DNA of 64,000 nt from Pseudomonas sp. RC10 (GCF_038397775.1 NZ_CP151650.1:4402001-4466000), one strand, 5' to 3'. Positions 44,036 to 54,291 are shown, counted from the stretch's first letter. Translations and numbers: made by a program. The notes: a model not told the origin generated them from the sequence alone.

Positions 44036-46051
44036 TCAAACCGCCAATAACCGCTCACGCAATTTGGTGATTTCGTCGCGCATCTGTGCGGCGGCTTCGA
44101 ATTCCAGGTCGCGGGCGAGCTGATACATCTTCTCTTCCAGCTGACGAATGCGTTTGGTGATTTCGCTCGGTGAGCGCAGTTCGGCCTCGTACTTGGCGTT
44201 TTCTTCGGCGGCCTTGGCCATGCCTTTGCGCTTCTTGCTGCGCGAGCCTGGCACGGTGGCGCCTTCCATGATGTCGGCAACGTCCTTGAACACGCCTTTC
44301 GGGGTGATACCGTTGGCCAGGTTGAACGCAATCTGCTTGTCACGACGGCGCTCGGTCTCGCCAATCGCCCGTTCCATGGAGCCGGTGATGTTGTCGGCGT
44401 AGAGAATCGCCCGGCCATTCAGGTTCCGCGCCGCCCGGCCAATGGTCTGAATCAGCGAGCGTTCGGAACGCAGGAAGCCTTCTTTGTCAGCGTCGAGAAT
44501 CGCCACCAGCGACACTTCCGGCATGTCCAGGCCTTCGCGCAACAGGTTGATCCCCACCAACACGTCGAAAGTGCCCAAACGCAGGTCGCGGATGATCTCG
44601 ACCCGCTCCACCGTGTCGATGTCCGAGTGCAGATAGCGCACACGCACGCCGTGGTCGGCCAGGTAATCGGTGAGGTCTTCGGACATGCGCTTGGTCAGCG
44701 TCGTGACCAGCACCCGCTCTTCCACCGCCACACGTTTGTGAATCTCGGACAGCAGATCGTCGACCTGAGTCAACGCCGGGCGAATCTCGATCTGCGGGTC
44801 CACCAGACCGGTCGGGCGCACCACCTGTTCGACCGTACGGCCAGCGTGCTCGCCTTCGTACGGGCCGGGGGTCGCCGAGACGAAAATGGTCTGCGGACTG
44901 ACACCTTCCCATTCATCGAAGCGCATGGGCCGGTTGTCCAGCGCCGACGGCAGTCGGAAGCCGTATTCCACCAGCGTTTCCTTGCGCGAACGGTCGCCTT
45001 TGTACATCGCGCCGACCTGAGGCACGCTGACGTGGGATTCGTCGATCACTAGCAGCGCGTCGGCCGGGAGGTAGTCGTAGAGGGTCGGCGGCGGCGCCCC
45101 GGCGGGACGGCCCGACAGGTAGCGCGAGTAGTTCTCGATGCCGTTGCAGTAGCCGAGTTCGAGGATCATTTCCAGGTCGAACCGAGTGCGCTGCTCCAGC
45201 CGCTGCGCTTCCACCAGTTTGTTCGCGCCGCGCAAATATTCCAGACGTTCCTGCAACTCGACCTTGATCCCTTCCATCGCGTCCAGCAGCGTTTCGCGCG
45301 GGGTCACGTAGTGGCTTTTCGGGTAGAAGGTGAAACGCGGCAACTTGCGGATCACCTCGCCGGTCAACGGGTCGAAGGCCGACAGGCTCTCGACCTCATC
45401 GTCGAACAGCTCGATGCGGATGGCTTCCAGGTCCGATTCCGCCGGGAAGATATCAATCACGTCGCCGCGCACGCGGAAGGTCGCACGGGCGAAGTCCATG
45501 TCATTGCGGGTGTATTGCAAGTCGGCGAGACGGCGCAGCAAGGCGCGCTGGTCCATTTTGTCGCCGCGATCGACGTGCAGCACCATCCGCAAGTAAGTTT
45601 CCGGGCTGCCCAGGCCGTAGATGCACGACACCGTGGTGACGATGATCGCGTCCTTGCGCTCCAGCAGCGCCTTGGTCGCGGACAAACGCATCTGCTCGAT
45701 GTGGTCGTTGATCGACGCATCCTTCTCGATGAAGGTGTCCGACGACGGCACGTAGGCTTCGGGCTGGTAGTAGTCGTAATAAGAAACGAAGTATTCGACA
45801 GCGTTGTTCGGAAAAAACGCCTTGAACTCTCCATACAGCTGCGCAGCCAGGGTCTTGTTCGGGGCGAGGACCATGGTCGGGCGCTGCACTTGCTGAATGA
45901 CGTTGGCGATGCTGAAGGTCTTGCCTGAGCCGGTCACCCCGAGCAGGGTCTGGTGCGACAAACCGGCGTCGATGCCTTCTACTAACTGACGAATCGCCTC
46001 CGGCTGATCACCGGCCGGCTCAAAACGGGTAACGAGCTGAAACTCGGACAT
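44036..46051 (-). CDS. uvrB: UvrB: excinuclease ABC subunit B
   Basis: Nucleotide-excision-repair helicase-like subunit of 671 residues that loads UvrC at lesions found by UvrA. ATG 46051 with GAGG upstream gives the usual [20 protein letters not shown]. The ATP-binding loop is [15 protein letters not shown]. Then come the beta-hairpin region around [20 protein letters not shown], the helicase motifs DESHVSVPQ and [33 protein letters not shown] and the C-terminal UvrC-binding helices. No LexA box (CTG-N10-CAG) is seen in front. It is divergent from the aminotransferase gene. Confidence 0.97.
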   Translation of the reverse strand: MSEFQLVTRFEPAGDQPEAIRQLVEGIDAGLSHQTLLGVTGSGKTFSIANVIQQVQRPTMVLAPNKTLAAQLYGEFKAFFPNNAVEYFVSYYDYYQPEAYVPSSDTFIEKDASINDHIEQMRLSATKALLERKDAIIVTTVSCIYGLGSPETYLRMVLHVDRGDKMDQRALLRRLADLQYTRNDMDFARATFRVRGDVIDIFPAESDLEAIRIELFDDEVESLSAFDPLTGEVIRKLPRFTFYPKSHYVTPRETLLDAMEGIKVELQERLEYLRGANKLVEAQRLEQRTRFDLEMILELGYCNGIENYSRYLSGRPAGAPPPTLYDYLPADALLVIDESHVSVPQVGAMYKGDRSRKETLVEYGFRLPSALDNRPMRFDEWEGVSPQTIFVSATPGPYEGEHAGRTVEQVVRPTGLVDPQIEIRPALTQVDDLLSEIHKRVAVEERVLVTTLTKRMSEDLTDYLADHGVRVRYLHSDIDTVERVEIIRDLRLGTFDVLVGINLLREGLDMPEVSLVAILDADKEGFLRSERSLIQTIGRAARNLNGRAILYADNITGSMERAIGETERRRDKQIAFNLANGITPKGVFKDVADIMEGATVPGSRSKKRKGMAKAAEENAKYEAELRSPSEITKRIRQLEEKMYQLARDLEFEAAAQMRDEITKLRERLLAV

Positions 46052-46390
46052 GACGTACCTCTGTGTTCGCCCTCGCTCGCAGGTAGATTCGGAGCCAGGG
46101 CGTAATGAGCGCGGACGACTGATCTCGCCGGGAGAAAAGACGTACATGAAGGTGTGTGATGGGACTACAAATGGAGTCGCCAACGCCAGCTTTCAAGCCA
46201 TCATCAGGACATTAGTCCGCGCCACATGACTAATGGTCGAAAATAATCGGAAAAACCGGGAAAAAACCACCCCCGGCCTGTCGCCCCCGCCCGCGATGCT
46301 CTCTATACTGACTCCCCGTTTGCGCACCGCTCTAGTGCATTCGGCCGGAGCGATGCAATCCATTCACTCCCATTCAGAGCCCCTGCAAAA
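46052..46390. other. Divergent uvrB / aminotransferase intergenic region
   Basis: About 340 bases without a gene. It should hold both promoters. The only clear element is TATACT at 46304-46309, a good -10 for the aminotransferase, without an equally good -35. I see no SOS box and no palindrome of note. A long frame here on the minus strand is only an upstream extension of uvrB. Confidence 0.45.
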
Positions 46391-47587
46391 ATGAGCCTGT
46401 TTTCCGCTGTCGAAATGGCACCACGCGATCCTATCCTGGGCCTCAACGAAGCATTCAACGCCGATACCCGTACCACCAAGGTCAACTTGGGTGTGGGCGT
46501 TTACAGCAACGAAGAAGGGAAAATTCCGCTGCTGCGTGCCGTTGCCGAAGCAGAGGAAATTCGCGTCGCTCAACACGTCCCGCGTGGCTACCTGCCGATT
46601 GACGGCATCGCCGCCTACGACAAGGCCGTGCAAACCCTGCTGTTCGGTGCCGAGTCCCCATTGCTGGCCTCGGGCCGCGTCGTGACTGTGCAAGCCGTCG
46701 GCGGCACGGGCGCCCTGAAAATCGGTGCTGACTTCCTCAAGCAGCTGTCGCCAAACACCGTTGTGGCCATCAGCGACCCGAGCTGGGAAAACCACCGCGC
46801 GCTGTTCGAAACTGCCGGTTTCCCGGTGCAGAACTACCGCTACTACGACGCCGCGACCCACGACGTGAACCGCGCAGGCATGCTGGAAGACCTGCAGAAC
46901 CTGCCGTCCGGCTCCATCGTTGTGCTGCACGCCTGCTGCCACAACCCGACCGGCGTGGACCTGACCCTCGAAGACTGGAAAAAAGTCCTCGACGTTCTGA
47001 AAGCCAAGGGCCACGTGCCGTTCCTCGACATGGCCTATCAGGGCTTTGGCGACGGCATCGACGAAGACGCCGCCGCCGTGCGTCTGTTCGCCGATTCCGG
47101 CCTGACCTTCTTCGCCTCCAGCTCGTTCTCCAAGTCGTTCTCGCTGTATGGCGAGCGTGTCGGCGCGCTGTCCATCGTCACCGATTCGCAAGAAGAGACC
47201 TCGCGCGTACTGTCGCAAGTCAAGCGTGTCATCCGCACCAACTACTCCAACCCGCCGACCCACGGCGCGACCATCGTCGCCGCAGTGCTGAACAACCCTG
47301 AGTTGCGTCAGAAGTGGGAAGACGAGCTGGCTGAAATGCGTGTGCGGATCAAAGGCATGCGCGAAGAAATGACCCAACGTCTGGCGAACAACGCTGCGGG
47401 TCAGGACTTCAGCTTCGTGGCGCGCCAGCGTGGCATGTTCTCGTACTCGGGCCTGACCACACCGCAGGTGCATCGTCTGCGCAATGAGTTCGGCATCTAT
47501 GCCCTGGACACCGGTCGCATCTGCGTGGCAGCGTTGAACAAGCGCAACATTGAAGCCGTGACCCAAGCGATTCTCGCGGTCATCTGA
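46391..47587 (+). CDS. Aromatic/aspartate-type aminotransferase (class I)
   Basis: PLP enzyme of 398 residues of the AspC/TyrB group that moves the amino group between aspartate or aromatic amino acids and 2-oxoglutarate. It starts MSLFSAVEMAPRDPILGLNE. It contains NLGVGVYSNEEGKIPLLRAV, the PLP-lysine in SSSFSKSFSLYGERVG (Lys248), HNPTGVDLT and a C-terminal RICVAALNKRNIE. The same gene next to uvrB is found in P. aeruginosa. Exact preference (aspartate or tyrosine) is not readable. A stem-loop follows. Confidence 0.93.
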   Translation: MSLFSAVEMAPRDPILGLNEAFNADTRTTKVNLGVGVYSNEEGKIPLLRAVAEAEEIRVAQHVPRGYLPIDGIAAYDKAVQTLLFGAESPLLASGRVVTVQAVGGTGALKIGADFLKQLSPNTVVAISDPSWENHRALFETAGFPVQNYRYYDAATHDVNRAGMLEDLQNLPSGSIVVLHACCHNPTGVDLTLEDWKKVLDVLKAKGHVPFLDMAYQGFGDGIDEDAAAVRLFADSGLTFFASSSFSKSFSLYGERVGALSIVTDSQEETSRVLSQVKRVIRTNYSNPPTHGATIVAAVLNNPELRQKWEDELAEMRVRIKGMREEMTQRLANNAAGQDFSFVARQRGMFSYSGLTTPQVHRLRNEFGIYALDTGRICVAALNKRNIEAVTQAILAVI

Positions 47588-47596
47588 TCGTGAAAC

Positions 47597-47637
47597 GCCC
47601 CCTCTTTTAGCGGCCCGGCCGGGCGGCTAAAAGGGGG
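47597..47637. terminator. Stem-loop after the aminotransferase gene
   Basis: CCCCCTCTTTTAGC near 47598 pairs with GCTAAAAGGGGG at about 47625-47637, with a two-base bulge and a GC-rich loop. It lies ten bases after the aminotransferase stop. There is no T-run, so it may stabilise the transcript rather than end it. Confidence 0.5.
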
Positions 47638-47809
47638 ATTGGCGTGACGCCTCCCCATCACAACCGCTTGTAGCTTTCCTGATACATTCACGACAACCCG
47701 CCGACACCTCAGCCGCTCACCCTTCCGCCCCGCTCGCCTGCGAAGTAGCATGGCAGCGTCGTTCCTCATTTCGCGGCCCTTCCCGGCGGCATCACATGGC
47801 GGCAGCAAC

Positions 47810-48562
47810 ATGCACACGACCCCTGACAGCAACACCGCCACCGCACCGGCTGAAGAGCGGCGCTGGAACACTCGCGCCCTGATCGTCGATGACGACGTGC
47901 CAATCCGCGAGCTGCTGTGCGACTACCTCGCCCGCTTCAATATCCAGAGCACCGGTGTCACCGACGGCAACGCCATGCGTCAGGCGCTGGCTGAAGAAAC
48001 CTACGACGTCGTGGTCCTTGACCTGATGCTTCCCGGTGAAGACGGCCTGTCCCTCTGCCGCTGGCTGCGCGGTTCGTCGGACATCCCGATCCTGATGCTG
48101 ACCGCCCGTTGCGAACCCACCGACCGCATCATCGGCCTGGAACTGGGCGCCGACGACTACATGGCCAAGCCGTTCGAGCCCCGGGAACTGGTGGCGCGTA
48201 TCCAGACCATCCTGCGCCGCGTCCGGGACGACCGCACCGAAGAGCGCACTACTTTGCGCTTCGACAACTGGCGCCTGAACAGCGTCCTGCGCCAACTGAC
48301 GGCCCCTGATGGCCTGGTGGTGCCGCTGTCCAACGCCGAATTCCGCCTGCTGCGCGTGTTTCTTGAACGTCCGCGTCGGGTGCTCAATCGCGAGCAACTG
48401 CTGGACGCCGCCCGAGGCCGCTCCATCGAAGCGTTCGATCGCAGCATCGATTTGTTGGTATCGCGTCTGCGGCAGAAGCTCGGCGACGACCCGAAATCCC
48501 CGCAACTGATCAAGACCGTACGCGGCGAAGGCTATATGTTCGACGCCAGGGAGATTGGTTGA
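47810..48562 (+). CDS. OmpR/PhoB-family response regulator
   Basis: Transcription factor of 250 residues. ATG 47810 is used although the ribosome binding site is weak. An in-frame start at 47750 would add 20 residues. The receiver domain has LIVDDDVPIRELL, Asp71 in VVLDLMLPGEDG as the phosphorylation site, and LELGADDYMAKPFEPREL. The winged-helix DNA-binding domain ends SRLRQKLGDDPKSPQLIKTV, RGEGYMF. It is followed by its sensor kinase, which starts at an overlapping TTG. The signal is unknown. Confidence 0.92.
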   Translation: MHTTPDSNTATAPAEERRWNTRALIVDDDVPIRELLCDYLARFNIQSTGVTDGNAMRQALAEETYDVVVLDLMLPGEDGLSLCRWLRGSSDIPILMLTARCEPTDRIIGLELGADDYMAKPFEPRELVARIQTILRRVRDDRTEERTTLRFDNWRLNSVLRQLTAPDGLVVPLSNAEFRLLRVFLERPRRVLNREQLLDAARGRSIEAFDRSIDLLVSRLRQKLGDDPKSPQLIKTVRGEGYMFDAREIG

Positions 48563-49641
48563 TCCGCTCGGCTGACACCCTCTTCGCCCGGCTGTTCGGC
48601 GGCGCGGTGCTGGCGATCATCCTCGCGCACCTGTTGGCGTTCATCTGGTTTCACCATTACGGTCCGGCCATGCCGCCCCCGCCGTCGGCCTATCAGAACG
48701 CCCACCCCGCCGAACCGTCCGGGGAAAGCAGCGAATTGTCCTCGGCCCTTAACGCCCTGCGCCCGCCGCCGCCCCCTCCGGGACGCCCACCGTTTCTGGG
48801 CATTCCGCTGATTCCGCTGTTTTTTCAACTGGTGACGCTGGTGATTGCCGCGTGGTTCGGCGCCAAGGCCCTGAGTCGGCCGGTGCAGCGCATCAGCGAC
48901 GCCGCCGAACGCCTGAGCGAAAACCTCGACAGCCCGCCGCTGGCCATCACTGGCCCTCGCGAAGCCCGGCAGGCCGCCGCCACGTTCAACCTGATGCAGG
49001 AGCGGATTCGCGATCAGGTGCAGCAACGGGGCCGCATGCTGGCCGCGGTGTCCCACGATTTACGCACCCCCTTGGCGCGGCTGAAATTGCGGGTCGAGCA
49101 GATCGAAGAGCCGAAGCTGCACGGTCAGATGACCCAGGACCTGAACGACATGATCGCCATGCTCGACGCGACCCTGACCTACCTGAACGAAGAGCGCACC
49201 AGCGAGGCCCTGCAATATTTCGACGTGCAGGCGCTGATCGAATCGTTGACCGAGAACGCGCAGGACAATGGCGATGATGTCGAGGCGAGCGGCACCTGCA
49301 AGCCGCTGAAGTCCCAACCGATGGCCCTGCGCTCGTGCCTGCACAACCTGATCGACAATGCCTTGCGCTACGCCGGACACGCACGGGTGATGATTGAGGA
49401 TTCCACCGAACGGCTGCGCATTAGGGTCGTCGACCAAGGCCCCGGCATTCCGGAAAACTTGCGCGAAGCAGTGTTCGAACCCTTCTACCGCGTCGAGGGC
49501 TCGCGCAACCGCAACTCCGGTGGCGTCGGCATCGGCATGACCATCGCCCGCGAAGCTGCCCGCCGCATGGGCGGTGATCTGCGTCTGGAAGAAACGCCGG
49601 GGGGCGGCCTGACGGCGGTCGTCGATCTGCCAAGGGTTTAA
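48559..49641 (+). CDS. Sensor histidine kinase of the OmpR-type two-component pair
   Basis: Inner-membrane kinase of 360 residues beginning at TTG 48559, which overlaps the regulator stop (TTGA), so translation is probably coupled. Membrane segments lie at about 11-33 and 83-100, with a short Pro-rich periplasmic part between (PPPPSAY, ALRPPPPPPGRPPFLGIP). HAMP follows. The phospho-acceptor His166 is in AVSHDLRTPLARLKL. The ATPase domain has CLHNLIDNALRYA, VVDQGPGIPENL and GIGMTIAREAARRMGG. The short periplasmic loop suggests sensing within the membrane or by a partner protein. Confidence 0.9.
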   Translation: MIRSADTLFARLFGGAVLAIILAHLLAFIWFHHYGPAMPPPPSAYQNAHPAEPSGESSELSSALNALRPPPPPPGRPPFLGIPLIPLFFQLVTLVIAAWFGAKALSRPVQRISDAAERLSENLDSPPLAITGPREARQAAATFNLMQERIRDQVQQRGRMLAAVSHDLRTPLARLKLRVEQIEEPKLHGQMTQDLNDMIAMLDATLTYLNEERTSEALQYFDVQALIESLTENAQDNGDDVEASGTCKPLKSQPMALRSCLHNLIDNALRYAGHARVMIEDSTERLRIRVVDQGPGIPENLREAVFEPFYRVEGSRNRNSGGVGIGMTIAREAARRMGGDLRLEETPGGGLTAVVDLPRV

Positions 49642-49664
49642 ATTTTTAAGGCGATTGTTATACC

Positions 49665-49824
49665 CTGTGGGCGCGAATTCATTCGCGAACCGAGGGTACA
49701 GCCGACACATAGCGGCCGGATGTGCTGGCCCTCGCGAATGAATTCGCTCCTACAGACCCATCCGTGCCAAGCCGTGGGCTCTGAGGCGAGATCGAACTCC
49801 TGTAGGAGCGAATTCATTCGCGAA
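49665..49824. repeat. REP element cluster
   Basis: Three copies of the element around GTAGGAGCGAATTCATTCGC lie between the kinase gene and the AI-2E permease gene: 49665-49689 (forward, slightly diverged), 49731-49755 (reverse) and 49800-49823 (forward). Neighbouring copies are in opposite orientation and can form hairpins. The rest of the 290-base gap holds nothing coding. Confidence 0.85.
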
Positions 49825-49933
49825 AAATAGACCAGCCGATGGAGATATGTCGCCTGGCCCAACGCCTCGGAAAATGCCCGATCACTACCGCCAGACCCAA
49901 GCCCGGCGGCGGTTTCGTTGAAACCTCAGCGCC

Positions 49934-50986
49934 TTACTTGGGCAACTGGCGAGACCGGCTGTCCGCCACCCAATCCAGCAACAGGCTATACGCCACGGCC
50001 AACAAGGTCGGCCCGATGAACAGGCCGATGAAGCCGAACGCCAGCAAGCCGCCGAACACGCCCAAAAGCACGATCACCAACGGCAGGTTGCCGCCTCGGC
50101 TGATCAAGTACGGCTTGAGCACGTTATCCACGCCACTGACGATGAACGTGCCCCACAGCCCAAGGAAAATCGCCATTCCGTATTCGCCCTTCCATGCCAG
50201 CCAGGCGGTGGCGGGAATCCAGATCAGAGGCGGCCCCATCGGCACAAGGCTCAGCAAGAACGTGCCGATCCCCAGCACCAACGCCCCCGGCACACCTGCG
50301 ATGAGGAAGCCGATCAACGCCAGAATCGCCTGGGCCGCTGCCGTGCCGATCACCCCGTTGACCACCCGCTGCACCGTGCCCGCCACCAGATCGACGTAAT
50401 ACTGCGCCTTGTCGCCGATCAGCCGCTCCAGCAGGCTCAACACGAACGCCGCCAGTCGCGGGCCGTCGCGGTAGAAAAAGAACACGAAGACAATACTCAG
50501 CGTCAGTTCAAGAATGCCGCCGCCGATCTGCGCACTGCGGGCCAGCAGCCAATTGCCGACCTGCCCCAGATACGGCTTGATGCTCGCCAAGAGCGCCGCG
50601 CCCTGCTGATCGATGGTGTTCCAGTAACCGACCAGCCGTTCCCCCACGAACGGGACGCTGACCAGCCACGTCGGCGGATCGGGCAACCCGTCGACCTGCA
50701 CATCCTTGATGAACACCGTCGCGTCGCGCACGTGATCGGCGAGGTTAAACCCCAGCCACACCAGCGGCGCGGCCACCAACAGCATCCAGCCGAGGGTCAA
50801 GATGGCTGCCGCCAATGACTCGCGCCCCTTGAGCACACGGGTCAGCAGACGCATCAGCGGCCAACTGGCAAACGCCAGCACCGCGCCCCAGAACAGCGCC
50901 GACCAGAACGGCGCCATCACCCACAGGCAGGCGCCTAGCAGCGCCAGCAGCAGGATCTGCACCAACAGGCGATCATTATTGAGCAT
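49934..50986 (-). CDS. AI-2E-family (YdiK/PerM-like) permease
   Basis: Membrane protein of 350 residues with about eight hydrophobic segments. It has the family start after LLVQILLLALLGACLWVMAP, the central amphipathic part, FVFFFYRDGPRLA, and the C-terminal PLIWIPATAWLAW and FVSGVDNVLKPYLI-like IVSGVDNVLKPYLISRG. The family was named for an AI-2 exporter, but most members, this one included, have unproven substrates. It is separate from its neighbours. Confidence 0.87.
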   Translation of the reverse strand: MLNNDRLLVQILLLALLGACLWVMAPFWSALFWGAVLAFASWPLMRLLTRVLKGRESLAAAILTLGWMLLVAAPLVWLGFNLADHVRDATVFIKDVQVDGLPDPPTWLVSVPFVGERLVGYWNTIDQQGAALLASIKPYLGQVGNWLLARSAQIGGGILELTLSIVFVFFFYRDGPRLAAFVLSLLERLIGDKAQYYVDLVAGTVQRVVNGVIGTAAAQAILALIGFLIAGVPGALVLGIGTFLLSLVPMGPPLIWIPATAWLAWKGEYGMAIFLGLWGTFIVSGVDNVLKPYLISRGGNLPLVIVLLGVFGGLLAFGFIGLFIGPTLLAVAYSLLLDWVADSRSRQLPK

Positions 50987-51084
50987 GGGTTCAGTCCATA
51001 GAAAAGAAGTCCGCAGACCTGAGCATAACGGCGAACCTCGCGGCCCGCCTCGTCATGGCGTCATGCCTGGGTGTAGAACGCGCT

Positions 51085-51912
51085 TCAGCGGATGAGTTCG
51101 AGGGTCAGCCCCTGAGTCGGTTTATTGCCAGCCTCCAGACGCGCTGCCCGTACGCCCTTGCCGACCAAGGCTTCGCGCCAGGCCTCGCCTTGGGGACCGG
51201 AAATCGTCACACGCAACGTGCTGTCCAGGTTCAGGCCTCTGGACAGCAAGGTGATCCACGGCTCTTTCGGCGCATCGTTGAGCATCGGCAATTCGAGATC
51301 GCCGGAGCTTTTCAGTTCGCGTAACAAGGTCGCGGAGGTCGGCAGCAACTCGCCCAACGGCGCACCGGCCTGAAACTCTTCGACATGGAGCATGGCCCGG
51401 CGGTTGCCCCGGGTGATGCTGTACAGCGCGACGAGGGTGTCGCTGTCCGGCTTAAGGCGCAACAGCAGATAAGCCTGGCCATTGTCCGCGCCGTACAGTC
51501 GGGCATTGCCGAACACTTCGTTGGCCCACAGGCTGCTTTCGCCGCAGTCCCGCGCCTGACACCAGAAGAGCAACTGAGCCCCCTGTTTTTGCAGCGCCTC
51601 GCGGGCTTCCGTGAACGCTTGGTCCGCAGAACGCTCGGCGGGGAGTTGATAGGTGACGGAGGTGGTCGTCCCGCGCGCAGCGACCTGCCCGTCGAAACGC
51701 AGTTGACCGCTGATCTTGCGAATCGACCCCATGGGGAAGACACGCTCCAGCTCGGACGCCGGTTTGTAGTCAACGATCTCGGCATCGGTGGGGCGAGGCA
51801 GATTCGGGAAATCCTGACTGCCCGCGACATCGGCAGCGTGGGCCATCGTCACAGGACCGCTCAGGCATAACAGCAACCCCAGCGCACGGGATAGACGCAT
51901 AGGGGTTCTCAT
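51085..51912 (-). CDS. DUF4892 exported protein
   Basis: Protein of 275 residues from ATG 51912 (a later ATG at 51900 is also possible). A signal peptide is clear (ALGLLLCLSGPVTMAHA). The mature part begins ADVAGSQDFPNLPRPTDAEI and has RKISGQLRFDGQVAARGTTT, YQLPAERSADQAF and a repeated beta pattern. The family is common in Pseudomonas and of unknown function. In P. aeruginosa a relative lies near hydrolase genes in the gpsA-fabA region, as here. Confidence 0.7.
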   Translation of the reverse strand: MRTPMRLSRALGLLLCLSGPVTMAHAADVAGSQDFPNLPRPTDAEIVDYKPASELERVFPMGSIRKISGQLRFDGQVAARGTTTSVTYQLPAERSADQAFTEAREALQKQGAQLLFWCQARDCGESSLWANEVFGNARLYGADNGQAYLLLRLKPDSDTLVALYSITRGNRRAMLHVEEFQAGAPLGELLPTSATLLRELKSSGDLELPMLNDAPKEPWITLLSRGLNLDSTLRVTISGPQGEAWREALVGKGVRAARLEAGNKPTQGLTLELIR

Positions 51913-52050
51913 TGCAGGTGAATCGAAAGGCAAACGAACGCCGCACAGGCGTGCGGCGGTGGGAAAGGTGAACGGGTCGAGCGTGAGCGGTGGTCCATCG
52001 TGCAGTCTCCTGTTTCAACCCGCCCAGCCTCGGCAGTTGCGGGTCGCAAG

Positions 52051-52905
52051 TCAAGAAACGGCGAAGAACCGATTGAAACAGTCTGCAACAGAGGTTGCGC
52101 CCCCGTCGTCATTGAGGTGCAGATGGTGGCCACCGGGCAGCACAGTCACCTCGAAAGGCACGCTTTCGAGCAAGGTCTTGTTTTGCGCGAGAATTCCATC
52201 TTCGGCCACGATCAACTGCGCAGGACAGCGGATGGCGTTGACGAAAGACATTGCCTGCGGACGTGTCAGACGGATCGGCGACGCCAGGGTCAGGCGGCTG
52301 TCGCTGCGCCAGGTATACCCCCCGGGCACCGGCATCAAGCCACGTTGCGCCAACAGTTCGGCGGCTTCGCGACTGACCGCCACTGCGCCTTTCATTCTCG
52401 CTTCGACGGCCCGGTCCATCTCGGCGTAGACCGGTTTGCGCTTGCTCGATTGCGTCAGTTGCGCCTGCAATGCCGCGCCCATGCGCTCGGCTGCCGCCTC
52501 GGGTTCGCCCAGTGGCGGGATCAGCCCGTCGATCAGCGCCAGTCGGTTGACCCGGTCCGGCAGAGAGCCCGCGACGATCACCGAGACGATGGCGCCCAAC
52601 GAATGGCCCATCAGCGAGAAAGTGCCCCAACCCATCTGCTGCGCGACCTGCAACACGTCGTGGGCGTAATCCGGCAAACCATAACCGGCACCGGCCGGAC
52701 GATGATCGGAGTGGCCATGACCCGCCATGTCCAGCGCCAGAATGCGCAGGCCTTTAAGCTTTGGCGCCAGACGGGCGAAGCTGTTGGCGTTGTCCAGCCA
52801 GCCGTGCAACGCGATAACCGGCTCGCCGTCCTGCGGGCCAAACAGGTGCGCCGCCAGTTCGATGTGCGGCAGGCTCAGACGGACTTCTTCGACAGAACAG
52901 GTCAT
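52051..52905 (-). CDS. Alpha/beta hydrolase (first of a pair)
   Basis: Hydrolase of 284 residues with VIALHGWLDNANSFARLAP in the first beta-turn, GHGHSDHRP, and the nucleophile in FSLMGHSLGAIVSVIVAGSL. The acid is probably in LIVAEDGILA and the His in GGHHLHLNDDGG. Its start overlaps the stop of the second hydrolase by four bases, so the two are co-translated. The substrate is not known. The pair is also adjacent in P. aeruginosa, as far as I recall. Confidence 0.82.
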   Translation of the reverse strand: MTCSVEEVRLSLPHIELAAHLFGPQDGEPVIALHGWLDNANSFARLAPKLKGLRILALDMAGHGHSDHRPAGAGYGLPDYAHDVLQVAQQMGWGTFSLMGHSLGAIVSVIVAGSLPDRVNRLALIDGLIPPLGEPEAAAERMGAALQAQLTQSSKRKPVYAEMDRAVEARMKGAVAVSREAAELLAQRGLMPVPGGYTWRSDSRLTLASPIRLTRPQAMSFVNAIRCPAQLIVAEDGILAQNKTLLESVPFEVTVLPGGHHLHLNDDGGATSVADCFNRFFAVS

Positions 52906-53735
52906 GCGTGGGCCCGTTGACGAGAGGCCACGTCAAGGGCGGATTGTGCGCGGGCATCCCAGCGGGAAAACAGGCTCTTGAGCATCTGCGCGGTGTCCTC
53001 GGGGTGTTCCAGCGGAAACATATGCCCGCCGGGCACCGAAAGATACTCCCCTTCGCGCATGCTTTTCACCGACAACGCATGGTGACGGCGCACCACGTCG
53101 CTCTGCTCGCCGCGCACCATCGCCAGCGGCACCCGCAAATGCCGGGCGATGCCAGGACTGGTGTGAGGCACGCTGCGGTAAATGCTCATCTCGATGGCCG
53201 GGTCGAAACGCAGCCGCAATTGTTCGCCATGGGGTTGCAGGCCATGAAGCAGGTAGGCCTCGAAACACTCGGGATCGAACCGACGAAACAGCGTCTTGCC
53301 CGAGAAATAATGGCGGGCCGCGTCGAGATCGCTGAACACTTCACGACGCCCCAGTGTGCGGCCGGCCGGGGTGATGCGGTCGATGAAACCGAAGCGTTTG
53401 GCGGCGCGAATCATCCATTGGTCGAAGCGCGTGAGCACCGGCGAGTCAAGCATCACCACCCCGCGATACAACTCGGGATGGCGCAAGGCCGCGTGGTAGT
53501 GCAGCACCCCGCCTAGGGAATGCCCCACGCCCCAGACCGGTTCAGGCTGCGCTTGCAGATGGTGAATCAGCTCATCAACGAGTGTCGTCCAGTTGTCGGT
53601 CACCGGAAAACGCGGGTCATGGGCATGCTGCGCCAGATGGGTGATTTCATAGTCATCCCCCAGCGCGGCGAACAATTTGCCGTACGTGGCGGAAGGAAAG
53701 CCATTGGCGTGAGCGAAAAAAACGTGTTGGGCCAT
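52902..53735 (-). CDS. Alpha/beta hydrolase (second of a pair)
   Basis: Hydrolase of 277 residues beginning MAQHVFFAHANGFPSATYGK, with the nucleophile in WGVGHSLGGVLHYHAAL and the catalytic His near SVPGGHMFPLEHPEDTA. FAHANGFPS with its neighbouring histidine and Asn is a recognisable subfamily mark. It is translated first of the pair and overlaps the other by ATGA. No substrate can be assigned. Confidence 0.82.
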   Translation of the reverse strand: MAQHVFFAHANGFPSATYGKLFAALGDDYEITHLAQHAHDPRFPVTDNWTTLVDELIHHLQAQPEPVWGVGHSLGGVLHYHAALRHPELYRGVVMLDSPVLTRFDQWMIRAAKRFGFIDRITPAGRTLGRREVFSDLDAARHYFSGKTLFRRFDPECFEAYLLHGLQPHGEQLRLRFDPAIEMSIYRSVPHTSPGIARHLRVPLAMVRGEQSDVVRRHHALSVKSMREGEYLSVPGGHMFPLEHPEDTAQMLKSLFSRWDARAQSALDVASRQRAHA

Positions 53736-53847
53736 GCCCGCGCATCCCGAGAACCCTGATCAGGGGGCAATTGTGCGCACCGGCTTCCCGTCACAGCAAT
53801 GACCGGAAGTGCCATCGGTGATGACAGTCCGGTCAACGGCGCGGAAT

Positions 53848-54291
53848 TCAGCGCGCAGGCGGCTGTTCGCCGAGGGGCACGACCGCCACGGTCAGGCGGG
53901 AGATGCAACTGGCCTTGCCGTCGTCGCTGGTCAGGCGGATGTCCCAGACGTGGGTCATGCGACCGATGTGCACCGGGTGGGCCACGGCGGTCACACGACC
54001 GCTGCGCAAGCCACGGAGGTGGTTGGCGTTGACCTCGATGCCGACGCAGTAATATTTGCTCGTGTCGATGGCCAGGTAGCTCGCCGAAGAGCCGACGGTT
54101 TCCGCCAACACCACCGACGCGCCCCCATGAAGCAGGCCGTAGGGCTGATGCGTGCGATGATCGACCGCCATGCTGGCGGTCAGGGAATGATCGTCGAACG
54201 CCTCAAAACGAATGTCCAGCAGCTCACCGATGGTGTTTTTCTGCATGGCATTGAGGGCTTCAAGGTCGGGGATTTCACGCCAAAGGCTCAT
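53848..54291 (-). CDS. Hotdog-fold thioesterase (YdiI/PaaI-like)
   Basis: Cytoplasmic acyl-CoA thioesterase candidate of 148 residues. Start ATG 54291 has AAGGA seven bases upstream; the frame is open 11 codons further. Hotdog markers are MQKNTIGELLDIRFEAFDDH, GLLHGGASVVLAETVGSSAS with the catalytic Glu in LAETVG, and VGIEVNANHLRG. Members hydrolyse 1,4-dihydroxy-2-naphthoyl-CoA, phenylacetyl-CoA or general acyl-CoA. The exact one cannot be read. Confidence 0.88.
   Translation of the reverse strand: MSLWREIPDLEALNAMQKNTIGELLDIRFEAFDDHSLTASMAVDHRTHQPYGLLHGGASVVLAETVGSSASYLAIDTSKYYCVGIEVNANHLRGLRSGRVTAVAHPVHIGRMTHVWDIRLTSDDGKASCISRLTVAVVPLGEQPPAR

Noticed and set aside
46052..46300. SOS (LexA) box in front of uvrB
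   Set aside because: No CTG-N10-CAG type site was found in the intergenic region by eye.
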